DNA of 64,000 nt from Arenimonas oryziterrae DSM 21050 = YC6267 (GCF_000420545.1 NZ_ATVD01000004.1:1-64000); one strand, 5' to 3'. Shown: positions 29,401-39,100, counted from the stretch's first letter. Numbers and translations: made by a program. Notes: a model not told the origin generated them from the sequence alone.

Positions 29401-29816
29401 TGTGGCCGCCGCTATCCGCGCGTTGGGCGACCGGCAAACTGCTGATGACGGAAAACCAGGTGACGCTGGATGTCATCGATCAGCCGATCGGCGTCGCCAT
29501 CAGCTCCATCCTCGCGTTCTCGCTCGATGACGTCGGTTTCACCGACAACCAGTGCGAAGTCAGCAGCACGAACGTGTTCTTTTTCACTCAGGCCCTGCTC
29601 GCCGCGGGCAGCGTGCGCGAGGCGGACAACCGACTGTCCGAGACCTGGATGCGTGCGTTCTCCTCGTCGATGTCGATCGGTGGCATGAACACGACGACCG
29701 ACAACCAGTCCACGCATTGCATGCACGCCAGCTCGCCGCTGGGACTGCTCGTGTTCCGCGACAACCTCGCCCTCGTCCGGGCCTTCTGCCCTGGCGATTG
29801 CGAAAGCGGTCGCTGA
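26469..29816 (+). CDS. DUF6519 / right-handed beta-helix protein (candidate fibre or spike)
   Basis: A 1115-residue protein. The N-terminal region (about 1-420) opens MKGDFSKWGLSPADNFTGVLHQQGRVLLDQDWNAAEQ, the DUF6519 signature, with CHDCR-type and CCTVTVGDG cysteines at the junction. From about 440 on, a parallel beta-helix is clear: SIQAALNSLPATGGTVCVLGGTYNESIVIDRRVDVRIHGCG, then repeats of 'IxxNxI' type rungs (ILDNIIRGGIWNGITLG, IGGNRISDMGINGIGV, IHDNLIVR, LRNEIAFNG, IRDNLIVA). An Asp-rich loop (about 655-690) interrupts it. Such proteins are tail-spike or fibre-like and may decide target binding. Confidence 0.82.
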   Translation: MKGDFSKWGLSPADNFTGVLHQQGRVLLDQDWNAAEQIQALWRETVGQDVIGGGLVAVPMAAPDGLKLIEATATATEVSVRMATGRAWVDGVHIRYDGTTALRADYLTPPFQTPTTTASIVAGTRDAVILEVWDEDFNAFQDPLRLLEPALGGPDTTERVKTNMALKLFRLADGQGCTGLPIDDDFAAKGTLTVTPAPTLVIAGPCPVPDSGGYTGFEHALYRIEIAEPAGSQARFKWSQFNGGLVGRGALTLATATTGTVAITANAQMINQCRLDSYYLEALAFDPVVGHWRVVLTASASLPANDTLALTAINGTWPAGTTGFFRLWNGIERVSDFLASNPLPDGILLDFDAPAADNSNYRPGDYWTFPARAAGVAFDPSVWPTQAPPQGVHYHRASLGILEWTGTPTVTVTAAAGEIHDCRHPFLPLARIRGCCTVTVGDGLHSFGQFTSIQAALNSLPATGGTVCVLGGTYNESIVIDRRVDVRIHGCGPRTRVRAIVDANGGALPAFLITDSTGIVLEDMAIESGPRSAVQIGNARQIGVRRCLVQMRDLQTLWQAIYSRGDDVLIEGNTIEVLPRDGHVPASEIPPPLGDALAPSGVATPPAPINRGHATRGGIQIGGGSDRVRILDNIIRGGIWNGITLGSLQPVDGDDKDDTPDIPGTDDPCTPCRPVDTTDGGDPADGRPRFVSSGDLYDIEIGGNRISDMGINGIGVVRFFDLVRGGDMIGVHGLHIHDNLIVRCLRRELAKIDKAMQMFVGYGGIALAKVSDLRILRNEIAFNGLSHLLPTCGVFAIFVQGLQLDDNRITDNGPKDAQPVADAQPGIRGGVHVWILLPQIEHPVGTKYGTSTVDARYGEAASSMLRRSRAREGASTAAIRDNLIVAPLGRALTFFALGPVTVARNRLVSQGATGRGLDLVATTVLTGNLGISNEWTLGLLLVIILQAFGLLGDGKDNAKYCLYAKMLGLINPEKPPSLWPPLSARWATGKLLMTENQVTLDVIDQPIGVAISSILAFSLDDVGFTDNQCEVSSTNVFFFTQALLAAGSVREADNRLSETWMRAFSSSMSIGGMNTTTDNQSTHCMHASSPLGLLVFRDNLALVRAFCPGDCESGR

Positions 29817-29843
29817 TTTCCCTCTCCGCGCAAGGATACGATC

Positions 29844-30776
29844 ATGGCAACCCACTCCAGCAAAAACGGCCTGCCGCAGTTCTTCGCAGAGGACGGCAGC
29901 GCCGACAGCATTCGCCGCCAGATCGCCGAGGGCCCGATGGAGGCCGCCAAGCAGTCGGCGTTCGCGACCGCGGTCGAATTGTTCGCCGTCATGAGCGTGC
30001 TGCCCGATGCGTTCATCGCGTCGCAGGAGCGCGAGCTCGAACGCCTGCGCGGCTCGGGCAAGGAAGCGCCCAAAGATCCGCGCATCGATGCCCTCAAGGC
30101 GTCGATCGCCCAGGCCGACGCCCTGCGCGCGACGGCGCAACTGGGACAGGCGCGCGTGGAACGTGCGCTGGTCGCAATGACCGACAGCGATCAGATCTTC
30201 CACGGTTTCGTTTCCGACACCGAACTGCAGCCCCTGTCTGGCCTGACCGTGCGCGTGACCGGTCGCAATGGAAGCGATGGCAAGGCACTGAGCGGAAAAA
30301 CCGGTAAGGACGGCTATTTCCGCATCCGGTTGGGCGACGGCTCGCGGGGCACGAAGACGCACGTGCCCGAATCGACCGTGAATCTCTCCGGGCGCCTTGC
30401 CGAATTGCTCGCGACCGTCAATGCAGGCGCTCGCGATGGCGCGGGCGCGAAAGCCGAAGCGCGCGCTGCGACGGCGGGTGATGGCAAGGACGTTCTCGCG
30501 CGCGTCGAAATTCTCGATGGTGCCGGTGCACTGATGCATCAGGACGACGCGCCGCTCATCGTCAATGCCGGCAGTGCGTATCGCGAATACGTCATCGGCG
30601 ATGGCGAGCGTGCGAATGCTGGCGACTACAAGGAGTTCCTGCGCAAGGCCGCGAAACCGGCCGACGCTGCACCGGCCACCGCAGCGAGCGCCAAGCCTGC
30701 GGCGACCACCGGCGACAAGGCGAAAGCGAAACCCGCTGCCCCCGCGAAGAAGACTCCAGGCAAAGGAAAAAAATGA
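29844..30776 (+). CDS. Ig-like/carboxypeptidase-regulatory-domain protein with Lys-Ala-Pro tail
   Basis: A 310-residue protein. A helical N-terminal half (to about 110, with two Ala-rich helices) is followed by a beta-sandwich of the CarboxypepD-regulatory type (FHGFVSDTELQPLSGLTVRVTGRNGSDGKALSGKTGKDGYFRIRL). A C-terminal Lys/Ala/Pro tail (about 270-310) ends TPGKGKK. Its role is unknown. Placed between the fibre and the effector genes and overlapping effector 1 by 4 bases, it could be an outer ornament or a loading factor. Confidence 0.72.
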   Translation: MATHSSKNGLPQFFAEDGSADSIRRQIAEGPMEAAKQSAFATAVELFAVMSVLPDAFIASQERELERLRGSGKEAPKDPRIDALKASIAQADALRATAQLGQARVERALVAMTDSDQIFHGFVSDTELQPLSGLTVRVTGRNGSDGKALSGKTGKDGYFRIRLGDGSRGTKTHVPESTVNLSGRLAELLATVNAGARDGAGAKAEARAATAGDGKDVLARVEILDGAGALMHQDDAPLIVNAGSAYREYVIGDGERANAGDYKEFLRKAAKPADAAPATAASAKPAATTGDKAKAKPAAPAKKTPGKGKK

Positions 30777-33052
30777 ATGTGGCGGTGGCCAAGCCCGCGC
30801 AACGCGATGCCGCGCGCGAGCCCCGGCCTTCCCAATCCGAGCAAGAAACCCCGGAACCGGAGTTCATCGCTCCGGCACCCGGTGGCTGTGCCTGCGGCGG
30901 GGGTTGTCCGCGTTGTCGCGACAAACAGGACGCGGCCCCAGCACGCACGCCAACGCGACGGATCCAGGCCAAGCTCCGTCTTGGTCGCGTCGACGATCCC
31001 CTGGAACAGGAGGCAGATCGAGTCGCCGAGCAGGTGCTCGCTGGACCCGGCCCGACCGCAATCGCTTCCGCGCCGCCACGGATACAACGCCACGCGCAAG
31101 GTTCTGGCGCCGTAACGTCCTCGCCCGCTTTGCCGACGGACAGCGTGGCACCGGCCCTCGCCAGTGGCGGCGCGCCGATGGCCGCGCCCGTGCTCGGCGA
31201 CATGCAACATCGTTTTGGCCGCGATTTTTCCGCAGTGCGCGTCCATACCCATGCCACCGCGCAGAAATCGGCCGATGACCTCAACGCCGAGGCCTATACC
31301 GTCGGCAACGACATCGTGTTCGCCGCCGGGCGCTACGCACCGCAATCAAGCGACGGAAGACGCCTGCTCGCGCATGAGTTGACCCATGTCGTGCAGCAAG
31401 CGGGTGACGGTGTTGTTCTGCGCGATGCGACAGAACTCGGCGTGCGCTTCAACGCCTCGGTCTCCGAGCGCAACTGGGACGGCGCCGCCCGTGCGCTGAT
31501 GGAGATGGGCGACGCCGACGCCCGCGCCGCGATTTCCGCGCTGAGCGACGACGCCCGGGGAGAAATACGCCAGGCGGCCATCGCGCTGGATCCCGCAGCG
31601 GACAATCGCGTGGTGCGCCTCATCGAGGAAGTCACCTCGGCGGCCCCCGTTCCGCCGACCGCGACGACCACCGCACCCGCTGCACCCGCGGGCGATGGCG
31701 TTGCCGGCCTGTCCAACGCCCAGAAACTGTGGCGCGCCCTGCTCTATGCGCTGGATGTCGTCGGTGAGGAGGCTGCGCAGGAGTTGCGCAACCTGCTGAC
31801 GCCGACATCGCTGGCGATCATGGCCGCGTTTGTCGCCGCTTATATCGCCGCGCAACTGACGCCGATCGGCTGGGTTGCGGACGGCATCGCCCTGGCCTCG
31901 CTCACCGTCGCGTTCTTCTTCATGGGCCGCATTCTGTTCGACATCGTCCGCGACCTGTTCGCGTACTTCGATGCCATGAATGCGACCACGGATGCCGACT
32001 TGCAGACGGCAGGGCGCGCGCTCGCGCGTGCCGTGGCACGAGGCGGCATCCAGTTGGTGATCCTGCTGCTGGCGCGCGGTCTGCGTGGTGGTCGCGGCAC
32101 GCCGTCGCCGCCGACCACGCCGCCACCGGCGCTGGCGATGGAAATGGTCACGGCCGAAGGCGTGATCGTGCGCGTGCCCGCCGCAGCCGTGCCGGAAGTC
32201 GCGACGGTGTTCCGGTTCGCGCGCGGCGGCCCGGGCACGTCACTGCGCGGACCCCTGGTCGACACAGCGCCATCGCGAGGTCCGCCGGAAACGGCGCGAG
32301 GTCCCACCGCTCCGGAATCGCCGCGCGGCCCGCGGGTTCCCGAGCCGCCGCGCGGTCCCGTCGTACCGGAGCCCCCGGTCGGTCCGCGACTTCCTGAGGC
32401 TCCAACCGGGCCGACCCTTCCCGACGCTCCGACCGGCCCCACCATCCCGGAAACGCCCGTGGGTCCCGTTGTGCCGGAGACACCGGCGATTCCGGAAACG
32501 CCGGTGTCGCCACCGGTCAGCCGTGCACCGACCGCGCCCACGGTACCGCGCATTTCGCGCCCGCCGGAACGGGGCGAAGGCACCCTGCCCGACCGATTGC
32601 CACGTCCGATTCCTGCGCCTCGGCGTCCGGACCCCGACAGCGAAGACGAAGAAACGCCCGGTCGTTGTCGCGGCATGGCCGTCGGACAACGCGGCGGCAA
32701 CGACTGTCACGATGCCTTCGCGACCGCGGTGAGCGGTACGAGTCGCGAATGGGCACTGGAAACGCCGGAAGGCGACTACGTCGAGTTCGATGCCCTGAGC
32801 GGTGGCAGGACGCTGTACGAGATCAAGACCGGCTACGGCTTCCTGCTCAACACCTCGCCGTCGACCTATCTGATGCGCGAAGCCACTATCGCGCGTTTCG
32901 TCACCCAGTCGGAAAACCAGCTGCTGGTCGCCGAGCGCTGCGGCTATCCGCTTATCTGGATCTTCAACAATCGCGCGGTGGCCGAATTCGTCGACGGGTT
33001 CATCCGACCGACCGTGACCTACCAGGAATTTCCTTGCGACATCGATCGCTAG
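30773..33052 (+). CDS. DUF4157 eCIS effector 1 with PD-(D/E)XK-like toxin tip
   Basis: A 759-residue modular effector. Domains in order: cysteine cluster GGCACGGGCPRC (about 37-48); DPLEQEADRVAEQV (about 75-88); DUF4157/eCIS-core domain (about 135-210) with HELTH at 201-205; a hydrophobic region (about 320-400) with predicted membrane-like helices; Pro-rich GPxxPExP repeats (about 505-585); C-terminal domain (about 640-759) with VEFDALSGGRTLYEIKTG, the E-x-D ... E-x-K arrangement (671-685) of PD-(D/E)XK nucleases and similar to DUF6310-like proteins. It should be loaded in the particle and act on nucleic acid in target cells. No immunity gene follows. Confidence 0.85.
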   Translation: MNVAVAKPAQRDAAREPRPSQSEQETPEPEFIAPAPGGCACGGGCPRCRDKQDAAPARTPTRRIQAKLRLGRVDDPLEQEADRVAEQVLAGPGPTAIASAPPRIQRHAQGSGAVTSSPALPTDSVAPALASGGAPMAAPVLGDMQHRFGRDFSAVRVHTHATAQKSADDLNAEAYTVGNDIVFAAGRYAPQSSDGRRLLAHELTHVVQQAGDGVVLRDATELGVRFNASVSERNWDGAARALMEMGDADARAAISALSDDARGEIRQAAIALDPAADNRVVRLIEEVTSAAPVPPTATTTAPAAPAGDGVAGLSNAQKLWRALLYALDVVGEEAAQELRNLLTPTSLAIMAAFVAAYIAAQLTPIGWVADGIALASLTVAFFFMGRILFDIVRDLFAYFDAMNATTDADLQTAGRALARAVARGGIQLVILLLARGLRGGRGTPSPPTTPPPALAMEMVTAEGVIVRVPAAAVPEVATVFRFARGGPGTSLRGPLVDTAPSRGPPETARGPTAPESPRGPRVPEPPRGPVVPEPPVGPRLPEAPTGPTLPDAPTGPTIPETPVGPVVPETPAIPETPVSPPVSRAPTAPTVPRISRPPERGEGTLPDRLPRPIPAPRRPDPDSEDEETPGRCRGMAVGQRGGNDCHDAFATAVSGTSREWALETPEGDYVEFDALSGGRTLYEIKTGYGFLLNTSPSTYLMREATIARFVTQSENQLLVAERCGYPLIWIFNNRAVAEFVDGFIRPTVTYQEFPCDIDR

Positions 33053-33096
33053 CGGCACGGCGACGCGTCTGCATCCTCTGAACCCGGGAGTCGGCT

Positions 33097-36000
33097 TTGA
33101 GTCTTGATCGTGTCGTCGCCCCGGGCCCGCTTCCCGCACCGAAGGAAGCCCGATCTCGTCCGGCCGAAGCCACGCCCGCGCCCGACCGCGAGCAGACGGC
33201 GACACCGAGCCCTGGGGCCTGTGCCTGCGGCGCCAGCTGCCCGCGCTGTGCGGCCTCGAATGGTCCGCCCGCGTTGACGATAGCCGATGCGCAAGGCGCG
33301 CCGGAGCGCGAGGCCGATCAGGCGGCTGATCGCCTGCTGACGCGTTCCGCGGGAGCGGCAGAAAACGCGCCGATCGAAAAGAAACCGTCCACAGCGTCTT
33401 CGCCGGCGCCCTCGGACAACATCGCGCCGGCGAGCGTGCACAGCACCTTGGGCGAATCTGGCAGTCCGCTGCCTGCCGATCTCAATGCCGGCTTCTCGAA
33501 AAAAATGGGGCGCGATCTGTCGCCGGTGCGTGTGCACACCGGTGCGAACGCCGGACGCTCGGCGCAGGACGTCGATGCCGACGCGTACACGGTCGGCAAC
33601 CACATCGTGTTCGCGCCCGGACAATACGCGCCGTCGACCGGATCGGGCCAGCATCTGCTCGCGCACGAGCTGAGCCACGTGGGGCAGCAACAGAATGCGT
33701 CGCCGCAGGTCCAGCGCCGACCGCGGGGCAAGCGCGAAACCAGCGCGGCCGACCTGCTCGCCAGCGTCGTCGACGCGTTGCAGGAGCAACAGCAGAAGAT
33801 GCTCCGCGAACGCTACGTGCGCTCGATCATCGGCGATTTCGTGCGGTCCGATCGCTACATCGATTCGAGCTTCAACCGCACGGTGAAGACGGAAAAGTAC
33901 AAGGACAGCAGCCTCACCACCGAAACCTATTTCATCCTCGTCGAACAAAAGACCGACGACAAAGAGGCGACGAAGCCCTACGCCCTGATCGTCGACCGGC
34001 ACACCACCTTCAATCTGCACGGCAAGTACGAAGGCTCCCTGCATGCCCGTGACCACGCCCGCCTCAGCGATTCGGCGAAGGGCAAGCAGGCCTCGCAACT
34101 GACCAAGGCCAAGGCCTACGAGGTCAGCGATCCTGAAACCACCGTGCGTTTTGAAAAACCGACCACCTCTTTCGTGCCCGTCAGACCCAAACCGTCGAAA
34201 GCCGGCAGCTATGCGGCACAGATGGCCAAGCATCCGCTGTTCGATCTGTCCGCCACCCCGAAAGAGCGCGTCACCGCGCTGGAAAAACTGATCCCCGGCT
34301 ATCAACCGCAACCGGACGCGTTGCCACCCGCGACGACCGCGCCGAAGCCGCCGGTGAAGAAGACGCCGCAGCCGGAAACGGTGGAAACACCGGAGGAAGT
34401 GGAAGTTTACGATCCCTCGGCGCGCAAGACCGATGAAGACGTCGATGTCGCCCAGCCGGTGAAACCGGCGCCCGAGGAAAAGAAAGAAAAGGAAGAGGAC
34501 CACTGGTACGACGGCCTGTTGCGCGCACTGGGGGTGCTCGCCATGGGCCTGACCATCCTGATGGGCGTGGCCCTGGTCGTCGCCGGCATCTACTTTCTCG
34601 CGACCGGCGTCGTGCTGACAGCCACTGCCGCGCTGGCGATCGCCGGCACGGCGCTGCTGATCTGGGGCATCTACACCGCGGTACGCGCGCGCTCCAGCCA
34701 GAAGGAATACCAGGGACGACCCGGCGCGACCTTCCTGCGTTCCTTGGCCGATGCGGTGGGCATCACCGGGATGCAGGAGGCCTATACCGGGCGGGATGCA
34801 GGGACGGGCAGAAAACTTACCGATGGCGAACGCGCCGAACGCGGCACGCTGGGCGGCATCAACTTCTTCGCCCTGCTCTGGGGAGCGCGCGGTAGTTTCC
34901 GCGGCGGCGGAAAGCCGGGAGCACCCACGACGGTGGAACCCGCACCCATCGCACCGGAAACCGTGCCGACCAAACCGCCGGTCGCACCGGACATCGCACC
35001 GACACCGCCGGTCGCGCCGGACGTGGTTCCGACGACACCGGACGTGGTTCCGAACACGCCGCCCGTCGCTCCCGACGTCGTGCCGGTCGAACCGCCGACC
35101 ACCGTGCCACGGATCAAGCCCGGCGATCCCGCCGTTCCACCGCCGGAACGTCTGCCCGATACGCATCCGCCTGCCCCCACGCCGGCCGCGCCCGATCTTC
35201 CGCCGCAGGAACCGGTGCCGGTCGCTCCCGATCAGACGCCGGCGCGTCCTGGCGTACCCGATACCGTTCCCGATCCGATGCCGCCGGAAACCGTGCCGGG
35301 CGAGCCGCAACCTCAGACACCCAAGACTCCGCCGGACAAGACACCGACAACGCCGGACACCGATGTGCCCGATGCCGGCAAGCCGCGCACGCGCAAACGT
35401 CGCGCGAAAGACCCGGACCAACCCAAACCGTCTGACAAAGACGAGCCCACGAAGAAGAACACCAAAACCAGAAACACCCGGGCCAAACCGCCACCGGAAG
35501 ATCCGCAGCGCGGCGTCAAGGACGGTCTCGAGCGCATCAAGAAGAGCATCGCCGATGACTATGCGGATATCGCCAAGCTCACCAAGAAAAAAGCCGCTGC
35601 GGCGGAAAAGGCACGCATCGCGCGCGAAAAACTCGATGCCACGGCGAAGAACGATCCCCAGCGCGGCGCGCTGGAGGCGAAAGCGAAAGCCGCGTGGGCC
35701 AAGGTCGTCGAGCTCAACGAGCAGATCGCTTCCCGTGGCAACGAGATTGCCTGGAAGGCGAAGTTGCGCGATCGCTACACCGCCGCGCTCAATGCCAAGA
35801 CCTATGCGCGACCCACCGACTACGACGCGGGCCTACGGCAAAAGGTCTGGGACGACGCCGTCGCGAGCAGCCCGGACGGCAAGGTGCGCAGCCCCGGTGG
35901 CGCCGAACTGCAATTCGGCGACGACTGGGTGATGGGACACAAGCCCGGCTTCGAGTTCTGGAAACACCAGGAGAGCGCCGCGCGCCGGGGCATCAGCCGC

Positions 36001-36111
36001 GATGCCTTCATTCGTGAGCACAACCAGGCCAGGAAATACCGGCCCGAGACTGACGCCGACAACAGCAGCCACGCCTACGAGGCGGCTGACAATATTTACT
36101 ACGGAGATTGA
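33097..36111 (+). CDS. DUF4157 eCIS effector 2 with GH-E HNH-type nuclease tip
   Basis: A 1004-residue effector starting at TTG with GGGAG 9 bases upstream. Cysteine cluster ACACGASCPRC at about 41-51; DUF4157 domain (about 125-200) with HELSH at 190-194; two hydrophobic stretches (about 470-530); a long PxVAPDxVPxxP repeat (about 600-750); a charged coiled coil (about 805-895); and a tip (about 905-1004) with WVMGHKPGFEFWKHQESAARRG, SRDAFIREHNQARKYRPE and SHAYEA. This is the GH-E form of the HNH/ENDO VII nuclease superfamily, whose G-H-E residues are present. Predicted DNase toxin. No immunity gene is evident. Confidence 0.88.
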   Translation: MSLDRVVAPGPLPAPKEARSRPAEATPAPDREQTATPSPGACACGASCPRCAASNGPPALTIADAQGAPEREADQAADRLLTRSAGAAENAPIEKKPSTASSPAPSDNIAPASVHSTLGESGSPLPADLNAGFSKKMGRDLSPVRVHTGANAGRSAQDVDADAYTVGNHIVFAPGQYAPSTGSGQHLLAHELSHVGQQQNASPQVQRRPRGKRETSAADLLASVVDALQEQQQKMLRERYVRSIIGDFVRSDRYIDSSFNRTVKTEKYKDSSLTTETYFILVEQKTDDKEATKPYALIVDRHTTFNLHGKYEGSLHARDHARLSDSAKGKQASQLTKAKAYEVSDPETTVRFEKPTTSFVPVRPKPSKAGSYAAQMAKHPLFDLSATPKERVTALEKLIPGYQPQPDALPPATTAPKPPVKKTPQPETVETPEEVEVYDPSARKTDEDVDVAQPVKPAPEEKKEKEEDHWYDGLLRALGVLAMGLTILMGVALVVAGIYFLATGVVLTATAALAIAGTALLIWGIYTAVRARSSQKEYQGRPGATFLRSLADAVGITGMQEAYTGRDAGTGRKLTDGERAERGTLGGINFFALLWGARGSFRGGGKPGAPTTVEPAPIAPETVPTKPPVAPDIAPTPPVAPDVVPTTPDVVPNTPPVAPDVVPVEPPTTVPRIKPGDPAVPPPERLPDTHPPAPTPAAPDLPPQEPVPVAPDQTPARPGVPDTVPDPMPPETVPGEPQPQTPKTPPDKTPTTPDTDVPDAGKPRTRKRRAKDPDQPKPSDKDEPTKKNTKTRNTRAKPPPEDPQRGVKDGLERIKKSIADDYADIAKLTKKKAAAAEKARIAREKLDATAKNDPQRGALEAKAKAAWAKVVELNEQIASRGNEIAWKAKLRDRYTAALNAKTYARPTDYDAGLRQKVWDDAVASSPDGKVRSPGGAELQFGDDWVMGHKPGFEFWKHQESAARRGISRDAFIREHNQARKYRPETDADNSSHAYEAADNIYYGD

Positions 36112-36113
36112 GC

Positions 36114-36155
36114 ATGGTCCGCGCGATCGCCACGGCCGAGGGCCCCCGCCAGTGA
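36114..36155 (+). CDS. 13-codon leader ORF coupling effector 3
   Basis: ATG at 36114 has GGAG 7 bases upstream and opens a 13-codon frame (MVRAIATAEGPRQ). Its TGA overlaps the GTG of effector 3 in a GTGA arrangement at 36152-36155. Effector 3's GTG itself has no good Shine-Dalgarno, so the leader may supply ribosomes by coupling. The peptide is probably without function of its own. Confidence 0.4.
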   Translation: MVRAIATAEGPRQ

Positions 36156-39100
36156 ACACGCCGGCGCGCAAGCAGAAGCGGCCGCCGCCACCCGCGGCCA
36201 AACGCGTCGAACCCGCGCCTGCGCCGCAGGAGAGCGAGCCCGATTCCGAGCGCAGTGCCTGCGCCTGTGGCGGCGGCTGTCCGCGTTGTTCGGCGCCGAC
36301 GACGCCGCTGGCGAGCGCATCCACCGATGCCGCCACCGTTGCTCTGCCCGACAGCGTGCGCGAGACGCTCGCTTCGCCCGGCCACGCGCTCGACGCGGCG
36401 ACACAAACCACCCTGCGCCGACAGTTTTCGCAGGTTGCGATGCCCGCGCCGGTGACGCGTTCGACGCCGCCGCTGGCCTCGGGTCAGGACATCGCCGTCA
36501 GCGACCCCGACGATGCGTCCGAACAACAAGCAAGCCAGTTCGCTGCGGCGATCGCCGGCGCGGGCTCCCCGCCCCCTGACGATCCCGGCGGCGAAGGCCC
36601 GGACTTCAGCGAAGTGCGCGTGCACACCGATGCCACGGCCGCGCGCTCCGCGCAGGCGTTGTCGGCGAACGCCTATTCCTTCGGTCGCCACATCGTCATG
36701 GGCGCCGGCCGCTATGCGCCCGGCACGCCAGCCGGACATCGCCTGCTCGCGCACGAACTCACGCACAGTCTTCAGCCCAGCGCGACGCCGATCATCCAGC
36801 GCGATGGCAACGGTCAGGAAACGCAGGGCAGCGTATCGATGACCGTGTCGCTGGACGGACTGCATTTCGAGTTTCCGGGCTTCACCCTGCAACAGGGCCT
36901 GTCCCGCCCACAGATCATGGCGATGATCCTGCGACGTCTCGTCGGCGAGCAGTACAAGCCGGGACTCGAAAACGATGTCATCGCAGCGCTCGATCAGACC
37001 TCCACGACCTCATCGGGACACCTGAGCAAGGACAGCCAGGTCAAGGCCGGCGAGACGCCGCATGTCGTCAACGTCGATCTCGGCGCGACCGTGCAGATCC
37101 TGCTGATCCTCAACCGCATGAAGTTGGCCAACACGCTGACGGAGCCGCAGAAAGAATTGCTGCGCAACGCCGGTTACACCAACGCCGCCTGGCAGCAGAT
37201 CAAGGGCGATCTTCCGGCCTGGTATACCGAATGGATATTCCGTCGCGAGGTTGCCCAGCAGGGCACCTTGCTCGCGGCGTTTCGAGCGGCCCGGGAAGCG
37301 GGAAATGATGCAGCGGAGTCCGACGCGTCGGTTGCGCTCGAAGAAGCGATTCTGCCAGGCAGCTTCATCGTCGATACGGTCCGCCAGGATGTCGCCCTGG
37401 CGAGCGAGATCAACAAGCCCAGCAAGGACATCCTGGTGACGCGCGACCGCGAAGGCTGCAGCGTCGCATACGCGCTGATGTTCAACGTCAGCCTGTCGCC
37501 CGGCACGGTGCTGACCGAAGCCCCCGAAACCGTCTCGCAGACGAAGGTCGCCGACTTTCTGCGCTTCATGCGCACCCAGCCCAAGCTCATGGCCGAGGCC
37601 GGCAATGAAGGCGACGCCGGCCACGAGGCGCGCGTGCAGCTGATGGGACGTTTCGGCCGCTTCTACGTGCGCGCACGCAGCAGCGGCGGCAAGGATGAAA
37701 AGATCCTTGCCAAACCGGCGCTGGCCAACACCCCGCCCTGGGGCGCCATCCTCAGCAGTACGCCCCAGGTCATGCCACCGCTTTACGACGCCGCCTTGGA
37801 AACCGACCATGCGTTCACCATGAGTCTGCAGTGGGAGCACTGGACCGACGCCTGGGCGAGCTACAGCTACCAGTTCGAATTTATCCGCGTACCCGACAGC
37901 TCGCTGACCAATGCACCGGACCTGACGATGGCCGCCGGCGAAAAGCCGAGCTTCGGCAAAGTACTGGATACGCGGCTTGCGCGTACCCGCCGCTACAACG
38001 CCGCCGACCTGGAGCGCGTGCGCGGGCTGTTGGGTGGCATCGACTTCGGCGTCTCGGCACGCGATCTGGTCGAGGCCAACAATGCCCTGCGCACCGTCGG
38101 CACCGTCATCCACAGCGTGCTTGAGAAGATCACCGAGCCGCGTTACGTCACCCGTTACGTTTTCCCGAACTCGGGCATGTACATCGTTCGCTGCCGTGCC
38201 CTGCCCATGCTCGACGGCGACGAAGAAATCGTCCGCCTGCCCAGCGTTGCGTTCCTGCCGATCGTGGCACGCAATCCGGATGAAATGGCGATCGGCCAGG
38301 TCAATGACGCGACCAGCATCCAGTTCAATGCCCGCCTGCGCATCGCCGAGATCCAGGCGATGTTCAGCAGCCCGATACCTCCGGAGAATTCCGAGGCCTT
38401 GCGTCAGGAGATCAAGGACCTGCAGGCAATGCTGCTCACCCCGGAGGACGCGCTGGTCCAGCGCAAGGCCGACCTCGACAGCCAGATCGCGAAGATCGAA
38501 ACACGCATCCGCGTGCGTAGCGAAATTATTGCGGCCCAGGCCGAGCCTGACAGCGAGTCAAAGACCTTCAAGCTGCGTTCGCTGCAACAGGAACTGGCCC
38601 AGGCCGGCGGCGACGGCGGCGACAGCGTCAACAGCGTGGACGACGAGCGACTGGCCGCGAAGCTTCGCGATGCGAGCGACGATGCCGCTGCCACCCTCGA
38701 CACGCACCAGAAGCGCACCAAGGGCGAACGTGGCATGCGTTTCGCGCCCAATGTCAGCTTCGTTTCCGATCTGGGTCACAGCATGCAGCTGTCGATCGAG
38801 ATGTACGACCGGGGCGAAGGCGATGGCGTCTACCAGGTTTTCATGTCTGACCTCACCACCAAGGACGGCGGCGAAGCCTTGGGCGAAGGCGACCTCAATG
38901 CCTCGAGTCCGCGTAGGGATGCAATCAAGAAGGGCCTGAAGAAGCTGCTGGAGTCCAGCAGCGACTACGGTCGCGGACGCGTTGCCGTGAACATCGACGG
39001 CAGCACCGAAGTCGTACGCATCGATGCCGGCGGCGGCCGCATCTTCATGGAATCGCTCGAGAGCGTGAGCATGGTCGCGTCCCTGGCCGCGATCGTGGCA

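Noticed and set aside
32270-32530. Repetitive DNA resembling a repeat array inside effector 1 (and at 34950-35300 in effector 2)
   Set aside because: The repeats are the codons of GPxxPExP and PxVAPDxVP linkers in frame; spacing and units do not fit a CRISPR.
33049-35421. A 790-codon minus-strand frame opposite effector 2
   Set aside because: Arg/Gly/Phe-rich low-complexity translation of the antisense of Pro/Ala-rich linkers; no start context or motif.
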